Shown here: positions 25,174-33,323 of the stretch, one piece after another
Layout: each line of letters begins with the position of its first letter
How positions within the stretch are numbered: position 1 is the stretch's first letter
Source of the DNA: Chryseobacterium sp. Bi04
Lineage (GTDB): Bacteria > Bacteroidota > Bacteroidia > Flavobacteriales > Weeksellaceae
Length of the DNA stretch: 64,000 nucleotides
Direction: 5' to 3'
NCBI RefSeq assembly: GCF_918698085.1
Contig: NZ_CAKKLP010000005.1
Coordinates: 62,001 to 126,000 of the forward strand
Notes under the pieces: model-generated
Told to the model about the DNA's origin: nothing
Database searches by the model: none
What the model saw: the letters and a program-made list of their open reading frames with translations, nothing else
Made by a program: the position numbers and the translations under genes

Positions 25174-26673
25174 TTAATTGAATAATTCTATCTCCTCTCC
25201 TTTTCCTACCGGATATTCTTCTGTAAAACATCCAAAACAGTGGTTAGAAGATCCTAAAATTTCTTTCAGGTTTTCGGTGCTTAAAAACTCTAAAGAATCT
25301 ACTCCTAAATAATTTTTAAGTTCTTCCGTAGTCATATTAGCTGAAATTAAATCATCCTTTGAAGGGGTATCAATTCCTAAATAACATGGGGCAATAATAG
25401 GTGGAGAAACACTTCTGAAATGAATCTCTTTCACGCCTGCATCTTTCAAAATTTTAACCAACCTTTTAGAGGTTGTTCCACGAACGATAGAGTCATCAAT
25501 AATAACAACCCTTTTATCCTTAATTTCAGAAATAATCGGGTTTAGCTTCAGATTAACTACTCTTTCTCTCATTTCCTGGGTAGGAACGATAAAACTTCTT
25601 CCAATGTATCTGTTTTTAATCAATACAGGACGGAAAGGTATTCCTGAAGCTTTTGAGAATCCAATAGCAGCCGGAACTCCGGAATCCGGAACTCCAATTA
25701 CAATATCAGCATCTACAGGAGCCTGTTCCCAGATTTTCTCACCGGATTTCTCTCTGATTTCGTAAACATTGATATTTTCTAACGTAGAATCGGGTCTTGC
25801 AAAATAAATATATTCGAAAGAACATATCCTTTGTTTTCCTTTAGCCTCATCCATCATATAAGAATGAAGTTTTCCAGGTTCGTTTTCATTGGTATAGATA
25901 ATTTCTCCCGGAAGAATATCACGTACATATTGAGCTCCCACTGCATCTAATGCTACAGATTCTGAAGCCACCACATAGGATCTCTCGTCAATAGCTCCCA
26001 GAACCAAAGGACGGATACCGTTGAAATCCCTGAAGGCAAAGAATTTATTTCTGGTCATCCCTACCACAGAATAAGCTCCTTTAATTTTTTCCATCGTAGC
26101 TTTTATCGCTCCACGAAGTCCTAAATCAAGGTTTTTCTGGATCAGTCTCAGGATGACCTCAGAATCTGAAGTAGCTCTGAAAACCACCCCTTCAGCCTCC
26201 AGTTCATTTTTCAATTCTCGGGCATTGGTAAGGTTCCCGTTGTGTGCTATAGAAAGTATAATCTGGTCATATTCGTTTTTTGCGAAAAATGGCTGAAAAT
26301 TATATTTCTTTTTATCTCCTGCTGTCGTATAACGGGTATGTCCGATTGCAGAATTTCCCATAAAAGCTTCAGGTTCCTGAATGTCTTTATAAACGTCCAA
26401 AACCAAGCCTTCATCTTTCATATTGGTAATTTTTCCATCTTTAAGGACGGAAATACCACAAGCTTCCTGGCCTCTGTGCTGTAATGCAAAAAGCCCGAAC
26501 TGTGAAAGAGAAAACGTATCCAGGTCAGTATCTGAATACATTCCAAAGATGCCGCACTCCTCATTTGGAGCATCCAGTCTTTCCTCTTCCTGTGTTCTGA
26601 AAAGATTTCTACCGTAGGTTTGGTCTTTAAACTGTTTTAAATATTCACTTTTATGAATGTCTAAACTTTTCAT
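25174..26673 (-). CDS. purF: Amidophosphoribosyltransferase
   Basis: This 499-residue enzyme performs the first committed step of purine synthesis, making phosphoribosylamine from PRPP and glutamine. The glutaminase nucleophile is Cys40 (ECGIFG), exposed after removal of a long 39-residue propeptide. The PRPP loop is VVIIDDSIVRGTTSK. Four cysteines of the Bacillus-type [4Fe-4S] cluster are visible (RICSFEYIYF, APCYLGID, NHCFGCF), so this is the oxygen-sensitive, iron-sulfur subtype. It was probably contiguous with purC before the inverted-repeat element entered between them. Confidence 0.96.
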   Translation of the reverse strand: MKSLDIHKSEYLKQFKDQTYGRNLFRTQEEERLDAPNEECGIFGMYSDTDLDTFSLSQFGLFALQHRGQEACGISVLKDGKITNMKDEGLVLDVYKDIQEPEAFMGNSAIGHTRYTTAGDKKKYNFQPFFAKNEYDQIILSIAHNGNLTNARELKNELEAEGVVFRATSDSEVILRLIQKNLDLGLRGAIKATMEKIKGAYSVVGMTRNKFFAFRDFNGIRPLVLGAIDERSYVVASESVALDAVGAQYVRDILPGEIIYTNENEPGKLHSYMMDEAKGKQRICSFEYIYFARPDSTLENINVYEIREKSGEKIWEQAPVDADIVIGVPDSGVPAAIGFSKASGIPFRPVLIKNRYIGRSFIVPTQEMRERVVNLKLNPIISEIKDKRVVIIDDSIVRGTTSKRLVKILKDAGVKEIHFRSVSPPIIAPCYLGIDTPSKDDLISANMTTEELKNYLGVDSLEFLSTENLKEILGSSNHCFGCFTEEYPVGKGEEIELFN

Positions 26674-26691
26674 TTCTATTTTTTCTAATTA

Positions 26692-26718
26692 TTTTAGAAG
26701 TTAGATATTAGATGTTAG
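26692..26718. repeat. Left inverted repeat of a four-helix-bundle gene element
   Basis: This 27-bp sequence (TTTTAGAAGTTAGATATTAG and on to 26718) matches the reverse complement of 27103-27129 at 25 of 27 positions. The two copies bracket the four-helix-bundle pseudogene. Confidence 0.8.
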
Positions 26719-26742
26719 AATCTAGTCTAAGTTAACTTCAAA

Positions 26743-27101
26743 TTATAATTTTAAACTTGACTTTAATGAATATATCATTTTTTGAATTTCTGCTAAAAGT
26801 TCTTTTAAAGGAACTATTTCTGTTCAGAAATAAAGTTCAAATCAATTAATAACTGGAGCTGAGTTTGTAGTTCATAAGTAGAACCAAATGCAATTCCAAG
26901 AAATTGATAAAACTCATTTTTGTTATTCCTTCCCGCTCCTTCAGCAATATTAGATGGTATTGATACAGCACATCTTCTGATTTGAGATTGTAGTCCAAAT
27001 TTTTCTTCTATGGGTAATTCAGTAGAAATTAAATAAACTTCTTTTACCAAAGCCATAGATTTACTCCAAACTTTTAGATCCTCTATTCTGTGCGATTTCA
27101 T
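26743..27101 (-). pseudogene. Four-helix bundle (S23 / 23S rRNA intervening-sequence type) protein, frameshifted
   Basis: The ORF stops after 95 codons at 26814. Skipping one base near 26823 continues the family sequence for about 25 more codons (VPLKELLAEIQKMIYSLKSS) to a stop at 26743-26745. The restored 119 residues are the normal size of this family. Family hallmarks present are FEDLKVW-like IEDLKVWSKSMALV, FGLQSQIRRCAVSIPSNIAEG and EFYQFLGIAFGSTYEL. These proteins are related to the Avd protein of diversity-generating retroelements and to rRNA intervening sequences; no reverse transcriptase is nearby. A sequencing error could explain the shift. Confidence 0.8.
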
Positions 27102-27102
27102 A

Positions 27103-27129
27103 CTAACTTCTAATATCTAACTTCTAACA
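27103..27129. repeat. Right inverted repeat of a four-helix-bundle gene element
   Basis: This is the inverted copy of 26692-26718 (two mismatches). The pseudogene's ATG lies at 27099-27101, immediately inside this repeat, and the purC stop is just outside it. The element therefore spans 26692-27129, 438 bp. Confidence 0.8.
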
Positions 27130-27133
27130 TCTC

Positions 27134-27856
27134 TTATTTACTAAGTAAATTTTTCAATCTGTTATAGATCTCAACATAAGCTTCAGTAACTTCGCCCAAA
27201 TCTCTTCTGAATCTGTCTTTATCCAGTTTCTTCATCGTGTCTTTATCCCAAAGTCTGCATGTATCAGGAGAAATTTCGTCAGCTAAGATAATTTCACCGT
27301 CTGAAGTTTTACCTAATTCGATTTTGAAATCAACAAGGATGATATTTATTTTGTCAAACAGGTCAATCAGGATTTCGTTAATATCTGAAGTCAGTTCATA
27401 CATTTCGTCAAGCTCCTCATAAGTAGCTGCACCTAAGAAAACTGCGTGGTGATCATTGATAAGCGGATCTCCCAATTCGTCTTTTTTGTAGCAGATATCA
27501 AAAATTGTTACCGGAGACTTGATTCCTTCTTCCACTCCTAATCTCTGTGCCATACTTCCTGCAGAGTAGTTTCTTACCACCATTTCCAATGGAATAATAG
27601 ACACTTTTCTTACTAATTGCTCTCTTTCGTCTAATTGTTTGATGAAATGAGTTTTAATCCCTTTTTCATTTAAATATTCAAAGATAAGGGTTGTGATAGC
27701 ATTATTCATCTCCCCTTTCAGGTCAACCTGGCCTTTCTTTTGAGCGTTAAATGCTGTAGCATCGTCTTTAAAACGTACTACTACTTCTTCAGGATTATCA
27801 GTAGCAAATACTTGTTTCGCTTTACCCTCGTACAACATTTCTTTCTTTTGACTCAT
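27134..27856 (-). CDS. purC: Phosphoribosylaminoimidazole-succinocarboxamide synthase
   Basis: A 240-residue SAICAR synthetase of normal length. Signatures are [10 protein letters not shown] at the N-terminus, [53 protein letters not shown] and the C-terminal SPDTCRLWD with [10 protein letters not shown]. It joins aspartate to CAIR in purine synthesis. It lies upstream of purF in the same orientation, with the inverted-repeat element between them. Confidence 0.96.
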   Translation of the reverse strand: MSQKKEMLYEGKAKQVFATDNPEEVVVRFKDDATAFNAQKKGQVDLKGEMNNAITTLIFEYLNEKGIKTHFIKQLDEREQLVRKVSIIPLEMVVRNYSAGSMAQRLGVEEGIKSPVTIFDICYKKDELGDPLINDHHAVFLGAATYEELDEMYELTSDINEILIDLFDKINIILVDFKIELGKTSDGEIILADEISPDTCRLWDKDTMKKLDKDRFRRDLGEVTEAYVEIYNRLKNLLSK

Positions 27857-27892
27857 AATTTTACTTTCTAAATTGTAGTTAGATTTATTGAT

Positions 27893-28588
27893 TTATTTAA
27901 TTATTATTCCTGTTAAGACAGCCAGTCCAAAACTTAGGAGTGTACCTATAAGCACATATTCTGTCAGTTTTCTCTGTTTTGCCTGTGCAAGGTCACTGAA
28001 TCTGAAAACAGACTTGGCAGCAACCATGAAGCCCACACCTTCCCAGTGATTCACCATAATAAAAGTGAAAACCAGCAGGCGTTCTAAAATTCCGATATAT
28101 TTTCCGGCACTTGATAAAGATTCGGTTTGTATAGCATTCTGTGCATCAGGAACGGGAGTCCATGATGACAATAATATTTTGATAAAAATAGAAGCTGGGG
28201 TTGTTAAGAACAGAGCCGCCATAATGATTTTTAAAAACTCCTGGTTTCCTAAAAAGCTGAAATCAAATTCCCGGAAATAAAAAGAAGCTCCTGCAATCAC
28301 TATAATATGCAGCAACTGGTCTATAAAAAACCAGGTTTTCTTTGTTTTAATTGTTTGAAAGCTAAGTTTTGCAGCATCAATTACGAAATGAGAAACCCCA
28401 ATCAGAAGGGCTACCCACCAAAGTTTTAAATCCCAAAGAAAAACAAAGCTTAACACCGTGTGAATCAGAACATGGAAGTATAAAAATTTACTTTTCAGTT
28501 TATAGTTTTCCTTATCTGCAACCCATGAATCTGGCTGAAGAACAAAATCTCCGAGTAGATGTGCCAATATGAGTTTTATAAAGATCAT
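27893..28588 (-). CDS. DUF3307 family membrane protein
   Basis: A 231-residue integral membrane protein with about six helices. It opens with the family signature LILAHLLGDFVLQPDSWVADK and HFVIDAAKL (residues about 75-85). The charged HLLGDF and H-x3-D positions recall metal-dependent membrane hydrolases, but no activity is established. It begins one base after the SatD-like regulator gene ends, so the two are probably translated together. The pair recurs in bacteria, to my knowledge, without a known role. Confidence 0.85.
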   Translation of the reverse strand: MIFIKLILAHLLGDFVLQPDSWVADKENYKLKSKFLYFHVLIHTVLSFVFLWDLKLWWVALLIGVSHFVIDAAKLSFQTIKTKKTWFFIDQLLHIIVIAGASFYFREFDFSFLGNQEFLKIIMAALFLTTPASIFIKILLSSWTPVPDAQNAIQTESLSSAGKYIGILERLLVFTFIMVNHWEGVGFMVAAKSVFRFSDLAQAKQRKLTEYVLIGTLLSFGLAVLTGIIIK

Positions 28589-28589
28589 G

Positions 28590-29195
28590 CTATAGTTCTG
28601 AGATTTTCTTTCTGAAATACTGGTTCGTTTCTACGATAAGCTCATAATTGGCTCGTTTCAGTCTCTGGCTTACCGAAGACTGTGAAATAGCAAACTTCCG
28701 GGCAAGATCTTCCTGGGTAATATCCTGGTTCATGATCATTTCGTGGATGATCTCTGAGGTAGCCATAGTCCAGTTATCAAAATCTTTTGATGACCATTTT
28801 AAAAGAATATTCAGGTCTCTGTCTACAGCATCATTGGAAGTTTTAATAGCAACGGTGTGGCCGTCACTCTTCAGATCATTAAGCAGTCTTCCGGAATTCA
28901 CATAAGCTGAACCATTAGATTCGGTGATTTTCTCGGATGAGAAACTCTCTTCACCAATCCCTATGGCCATTCTTACATCTAAATTTTCCTGACTTTTAAT
29001 AATAGATTTTATGGCTAGAAAATGCCAGAAAACGTCATCGATATTGCATTTGAATTGAAATTCATCACCTCTGTAGATTTCCCATACTTGAGGAGCGCTT
29101 CCCCAATTGTCGAGAAGATTCTTAAGCTTGGTAATCCAAACTTCGGTATCCGCATGCTGTGAATTTATAATATCTCCGGTAATGACCGCTATCAT
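28590..29195 (-). CDS. SatD-like protein: cyclase-palm-like N-terminus plus HTH
   Basis: A 201-residue protein. The N-terminal 110 residues contain MIAVITGDIINS, YRGDEFQF (residues 41-48) and VRMAIGIGEE. These match SatD family proteins and resemble in order the palm of nucleotidyl cyclases and GGDEF enzymes. The C-terminal HTH (about 157-185: TQEDLARKFAISQSSVSQRL) is MarR/sigma-like. It is followed directly by DUF3307. Its own promoter carries two 20-bp dyads and looks leaderless. Whether the palm binds a nucleotide is inference. Confidence 0.78.
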   Translation of the reverse strand: MIAVITGDIINSQHADTEVWITKLKNLLDNWGSAPQVWEIYRGDEFQFKCNIDDVFWHFLAIKSIIKSQENLDVRMAIGIGEESFSSEKITESNGSAYVNSGRLLNDLKSDGHTVAIKTSNDAVDRDLNILLKWSSKDFDNWTMATSEIIHEMIMNQDITQEDLARKFAISQSSVSQRLKRANYELIVETNQYFRKKISEL

Positions 29196-29199
29196 ACTG

Positions 29200-29281
29200 C
29201 AAATATAAGCATAATTACTTATAAATAAAAAATATAAGCAGAAACACTTATAGATATTGATTATTAGTGAATCTGCTTATA
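29200..29281 (-). promoter_or_regulatory. satD promoter with two TATAAG-N8-CTTATA dyads, probably leaderless
   Basis: A minus-strand -7 element TATATTTG covers 29207-29200, only four bases from the ATG (29195), so transcription should begin at or next to the start codon. Two dyads TATAAG-N8-CTTATA lie at 29204-29223 and 29233-29252, spaced 29 bp. A further half-site CTTATA lies at 29276-29281. The first dyad overlaps the -7 element, which suits repression by the HTH protein encoded downstream. Confidence 0.6.
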
Positions 29282-29380
29282 TCAATTATATAGTAAACAT
29301 AAGACTTTTAAACGTTTTAAGTCCTATTAAAAAATTACAAAAACGAAAAAAAACCTTTTACATAAAAATTTTCTTGCACT

Positions 29381-31261
29381 TTATTTTTTAATAAAGTGAT
29401 GCACCTGATCATCAAGTCTCAGAAAATAAGAACCCGTTGGAAGAGTCTGTACGGAAATATTCTTCTTATTTCTGAAGGGGTGTTGCTCAGTATAAATCAC
29501 TTTTCCTGAACGATCTATAATCTGAGCTGTTTTCACCTTCTCAGCTTCACCGCTTACAAAAAGATTATCATATACCGGGTTGGGATATATTTTAAATTCT
29601 TTATTTGCAGTGATAAGTTCTGTGGCAGATAATGTTCCACCTAAATTCTGGCAGTAATCAATCGGATAAGAATCCCACTCAGTGGTATTAAATGTATTTG
29701 TTGGCTGATTGATGGAAGCTTTTCTATATAAAGAAACATCTTTTAATACTGAAGAGTTATTCTGTCCAACAACTCCCAATGCATCTACTGTGGAAAACTT
29801 ATATCTCAGCTCAATATAGTTATATCCATAAAAAGTCAGCTGGGGAGCAGCAGTTACAAGTTTTGCCTGCTCTTTTGTATAGCAGGAAAAAGTAGCTGAA
29901 GGGTTTAAAACAACAAATGTTTCGTTATCCTGAACGGTTCCTTCCATTTCAAAAGGAGCTGGAAAATACAGGCTATTATTGTTCCCCTGAAGCTGAATGG
30001 ATAATCTGTAATCACTCAAATTCACGGGATGTCCGGTTTTATTGGTGATTTCAAGAGCTTTATTACTATTCGTTGATCCTTCAATATATTTTGAAACAAA
30101 AAGATCTTTAGCATAAGAATCTGAAGCCAATGTTGTTACAGAAACAACATTAGTATCCGGAGAAATAAGATAACCACTATCATATGCTTTTACCGTATAG
30201 TTATAAACAGTAGAAGGTGTAAGATGATCAATGATGACCGATGTTCCTTTTGTGGCAGCCACCAAAGTACCGTTTTGATATACTTTATAGCCGAGTACAT
30301 CAGCATCAGGACTAGGTGACCAGCTTAAATTTACAAAATAGGCACTCGTTTGTGTAGTTGTTAAATTGGATGGAGCCTGAGGCACTACAGTGTCCGGCGT
30401 TTGGTTCCAGATTACATTCGCCCAACCAGGATTATCTATAAACGGGTTTCTGTTTTTCTGAATAGCATATACCGCATTATTCCTGTCAATTTCTCTTGGC
30501 GATACAGGATCCTGCTGATTCCATTGAAGAAGCATAGCCATATAAGCAGGTTCGAATGCCCTCTCTTCCGTACCGTCAAGTGCATTAGCGTCCGAAGCAG
30601 GATTAGCATTGGTATTATATTTAAAAGTTCCCAGCTTGCCTTCATACCTTACTGCAAAATACAATAAAGATCTGGCCACATCTCCTTTAAATTCGTCAAT
30701 AGGTTCATATACATAGCCTGTATAAGGTAGGTTGGGTATAGCACTTCGTCCGATTTTAGAAGTATTCGTGAATGTATAAAGTATATTAGCCGGTACTGTG
30801 GTAGAAATCCCATAAGGATAATTACTTCTTAACTGATTAATTTTCGCATCGGTTGGAATTACATAAAACAAATCGGAATACATTGGATAATTACTGTTAA
30901 ATGTACTCTGAGGCATCATATGTTCTCTATTATACCCCATTCCTTCTGCACTGGACGATGCGATCAGCTGACCAGATGTATATTCATAGGCATCCGGTCC
31001 CGAAGGTATTTCCGAATAGATATCCAGCATATACTGAGTATTGGAAGCATCATGATCATAATATGTATCAAGATCGGTCTGATTATAATATCCTGGAAGA
31101 TCACCATAATGCCAATTGATATTCTTTTCAGAAATTATATCATGAAGCTTAGATTTCAGAGCATAGCCCGTTAATCCGGTGGTTCCATTGTAATATCCGG
31201 CGGGAGCCTGTGCCGAAATATAAGAGGAAATTAAAATAATAGGAAGTAGAAGTTTTTTCAT
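29381..31261 (-). CDS. Secreted endonuclease I family protein with FN3, LTD-like and T9SS sorting domains
   Basis: A 626-residue extracellular nuclease. The order is: signal peptide (to about 18), an EndA/endonuclease I domain (about 25-285, with NREHMMPQSTFNSNYPM catalytic His/Asn region and DLFYVIPTDAKINQLR), and fibronectin type III (about 295-375). A lamin-tail-like domain follows (about 380-535, KYIEGSTNSNKALEITN). The type A C-terminal sorting domain (about 555-626) is FKIYPNPVYDNLFVSG..GSYFLRL. It should degrade extracellular DNA and be secreted by the type IX system, possibly to the cell surface. Monocistronic. Confidence 0.92.
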   Translation of the reverse strand: MKKLLLPIILISSYISAQAPAGYYNGTTGLTGYALKSKLHDIISEKNINWHYGDLPGYYNQTDLDTYYDHDASNTQYMLDIYSEIPSGPDAYEYTSGQLIASSSAEGMGYNREHMMPQSTFNSNYPMYSDLFYVIPTDAKINQLRSNYPYGISTTVPANILYTFTNTSKIGRSAIPNLPYTGYVYEPIDEFKGDVARSLLYFAVRYEGKLGTFKYNTNANPASDANALDGTEERAFEPAYMAMLLQWNQQDPVSPREIDRNNAVYAIQKNRNPFIDNPGWANVIWNQTPDTVVPQAPSNLTTTQTSAYFVNLSWSPSPDADVLGYKVYQNGTLVAATKGTSVIIDHLTPSTVYNYTVKAYDSGYLISPDTNVVSVTTLASDSYAKDLFVSKYIEGSTNSNKALEITNKTGHPVNLSDYRLSIQLQGNNNSLYFPAPFEMEGTVQDNETFVVLNPSATFSCYTKEQAKLVTAAPQLTFYGYNYIELRYKFSTVDALGVVGQNNSSVLKDVSLYRKASINQPTNTFNTTEWDSYPIDYCQNLGGTLSATELITANKEFKIYPNPVYDNLFVSGEAEKVKTAQIIDRSGKVIYTEQHPFRNKKNISVQTLPTGSYFLRLDDQVHHFIKK

Positions 31262-31402
31262 ACCATAAAAATTGGGAAGCTAAAATAGTAAAATAAAATA
31301 CGTAAAAGAGGGGATATTTTATTACGAAAACATTAATTTTCAATTCATAAAAATTTGAAAATTAAAAGGTTGAAGCTAAAGCGGCACGGTTAAAATAATT
31401 TC

Positions 31403-31432
31403 TTTGGCTTTCCGTCAATTTATTTATCTTTG
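31403..31432 (+). promoter_or_regulatory. Bacteroidota -33/-7 promoter of the acyl-CoA dehydrogenase gene
   Basis: TTTG at 31403-31406 and TATCTTTG at 31425-31432 are separated by 18 bases. The start point near 31437 falls downstream of an upstream in-frame ATG at 31404, so the ATG at 31452 is the likely start. Confidence 0.65.
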
Positions 31433-31451
31433 GGAACTAACTATTATCTAT

Positions 31452-32591
31452 ATGAATACAGAGACTATTGACAACATCAAAATGATAGCGGAGACAGCTA
31501 GAGAATTTGCAGAGAAGAATATCCGACCGAATATTATGGAGTGGGATGAAAGCCAGACATTCCCTAAAGACTTATTCCACCAACTTGGAGAAATGGGATT
31601 TATGGGGGTTGTAGTTCCTGAGCAGTATGGCGGTTCCGGTTTAGGTTATCATGAGTATGTTACTATTCTGGACGAAATTTCCCAGGTAGATCCATCGATT
31701 GGTCTTTCTGTAGCGGCGCACAACTCTCTTTGTACCAACCATATTTACGAATTTGGAAATGAAGAGCAAAGACACAAATGGCTTCCTCAACTGGCTTCCG
31801 GAAAAGTAATCGGAGCTTGGGGATTAACAGAACATAATACAGGTTCAGACTCAGGAGGTATGTCTACTACTGCTGTAAAAGACGGCGATGAGTGGATTAT
31901 CAGTGGAGCAAAAAACTTTATTACCCATGCTATTTCAGGAGATATTGCTGTGGTAATGACAAGAACAGGTGAAAAAGGGGCTAAAAACAATTCTACAGCT
32001 TTTGTTTTAGAAAAAGGCATGCCGGGTTTTAGTTCCGGAAAAAAAGAAAATAAATTAGGAATGCGTGCCTCTGAAACGGCAGAGCTCATTTTTGATAACG
32101 TACGTGTACCGGATTCTCACCGTTTAGGCGAAGTGGGTGAAGGTTTCAAACAGGCGATGAAAATTTTGGATGGTGGTAGAATTTCTATTGCCGCGCTGAG
32201 TTTAGGTACGGCAAGAGGAGCTTATAAAGCGGCTTTAAAATATGCTAAAGAAAGACACCAGTTCGGAAAACCTATTTCAGATTTCCAGGCTGTCAACTTT
32301 ATGCTTGCTGATATGGCTACAGAAATTGATGCTGCTGAACTTCTTATCCAGAGAGCATCTACTCTTAAAAATGCCAAGCAAAAAATGACTAAAGAAGGGG
32401 CTATGGCAAAACTCTATGCTTCTGAAGCTTGTGTAAGAATTTCTAATAATGCTGTGCAGATCTTTGGAGGATATGGATATACCAAGGATTTCCCTGTTGA
32501 AAAATTCTACAGAGATTCAAAGCTTTGTACTATAGGTGAAGGTACTTCTGAGATCCAGAGACTGGTTATCGGAAGAGATATTACAAGATAA
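31452..32591 (+). CDS. Acyl-CoA dehydrogenase
   Basis: A 379-residue FAD-dependent enzyme of fatty-acid or branched-chain amino-acid oxidation. Signatures are AWGLTEHNTGSDSGGM (FAD/substrate site), GAKNFITHA, YAKERHQFGKPISDFQ and the C-terminal QIFGGYGYTKDFPVEKFYRD, followed by GEGTSEIQRLVIGR, which contains the catalytic glutamate region. The start is set by the promoter at 31403-31432. Chain-length specificity is not predictable. A DinB-like gene follows 19 bp downstream. Confidence 0.95.
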   Translation: MNTETIDNIKMIAETAREFAEKNIRPNIMEWDESQTFPKDLFHQLGEMGFMGVVVPEQYGGSGLGYHEYVTILDEISQVDPSIGLSVAAHNSLCTNHIYEFGNEEQRHKWLPQLASGKVIGAWGLTEHNTGSDSGGMSTTAVKDGDEWIISGAKNFITHAISGDIAVVMTRTGEKGAKNNSTAFVLEKGMPGFSSGKKENKLGMRASETAELIFDNVRVPDSHRLGEVGEGFKQAMKILDGGRISIAALSLGTARGAYKAALKYAKERHQFGKPISDFQAVNFMLADMATEIDAAELLIQRASTLKNAKQKMTKEGAMAKLYASEACVRISNNAVQIFGGYGYTKDFPVEKFYRDSKLCTIGEGTSEIQRLVIGRDITR

Positions 32592-32610
32592 CCCTAAACT
32601 CTCAATACAA

Positions 32611-33108
32611 ATGATTAAACAGGCTCTTTTAGGTGAGTTTCTACATGAAGCTGAAAACACTAGAAAAATTTTAAAAGCAATTCCTGACAGCGCTTTAGAC
32701 TGGAAACCGTCTGAAAAAAACTGGACAACCGGTCAGTTGGCCTCTCATATTGCGGAAGTCTATAACTGGTACCACCCTACTTTCAATCAGGATACGTTTG
32801 ATATGGGCAAGTATAAGTATGATAAAGGGGATATTTCCAAAGCTGAAAATATTCTCGCTAAATTTGAAGAAAATGTTGCTAACGCGCAAAAAGTATTGGA
32901 AGGTTCTGATGAAAATACCTATTTCAACGAATGGAAAATGGAAATGAACGGCAATGTTCTCTTTCCTCCTTCACCGAAAATCCAGGTAGTGAGAGGCTTT
33001 TTGTATAATCATTTGTACCATCACAGAGGTGAACTGGTTGTTTATTTAAGATCAACCGGTAATAAGGTTCCCGGACTGTACGGACCTACTGCTGATGATA
33101 AAATGTAA
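32611..33108 (+). CDS. DinB family protein
   Basis: A 165-residue four-helix DinB-superfamily protein. The metal-ligand histidines are in TGQLASHIAEVYNW and NHLYHHRGELVVYLR, with NKVPGLYGPTADD at the end, a common DinB tail. A longer reading frame begins at 32536 inside the preceding gene; I prefer the ATG at 32611, which aligns with the family start. Members act as thiol transferases or have no known activity. It is likely co-transcribed with the acyl-CoA dehydrogenase gene. Confidence 0.88.
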   Translation: MIKQALLGEFLHEAENTRKILKAIPDSALDWKPSEKNWTTGQLASHIAEVYNWYHPTFNQDTFDMGKYKYDKGDISKAENILAKFEENVANAQKVLEGSDENTYFNEWKMEMNGNVLFPPSPKIQVVRGFLYNHLYHHRGELVVYLRSTGNKVPGLYGPTADDKM

Positions 33109-33134
33109 GTAAAACTTAATTTACCTTTATAAAT

Positions 33135-33168
33135 AAAATGACATGTACGATCGTACATGTCATTTTTC
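33135..33168 (+). terminator. Perfect 32-bp palindrome terminator
   Basis: Bases 33135-33150 are the exact reverse complement of 33151-33166, with the A and T ends forming the tail. It has no unpaired loop in DNA. It probably terminates the DinB-like gene's transcript. Confidence 0.75.
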
Positions 33169-33286
33169 TTTATTCATACACTATTGGCGAATAATTTTAA
33201 ATCATATTTAATGTATTGCATAATATTTTGAACAGATATTCTAAATTTTTCTTAAATATTTTTATTTTTCGTAATATAATTTTTAT

Positions 33287-33294
33287 TAGCTTTG
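33287..33294 (+). promoter_or_regulatory. -7 element of metalloprotease gene 1
   Basis: TAGCTTTG fits TAnnTTTG. The start point expected near 33299 excludes the upstream ATG at 33216 and supports the ATG at 33324. Confidence 0.5.
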
Positions 33295-33323
33295 ATATTC
33301 CACAATTAAAATTAATATTTAAT

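Noticed and set aside
26814..27101. Four-helix bundle gene as a complete 95-residue CDS
   Set aside because: The family continues in the next frame for about 25 residues, so the short frame is truncated.
33216..33323. Longer start for metalloprotease 1
   Set aside because: It precedes the predicted transcription start, and the signal peptide begins at 33324.
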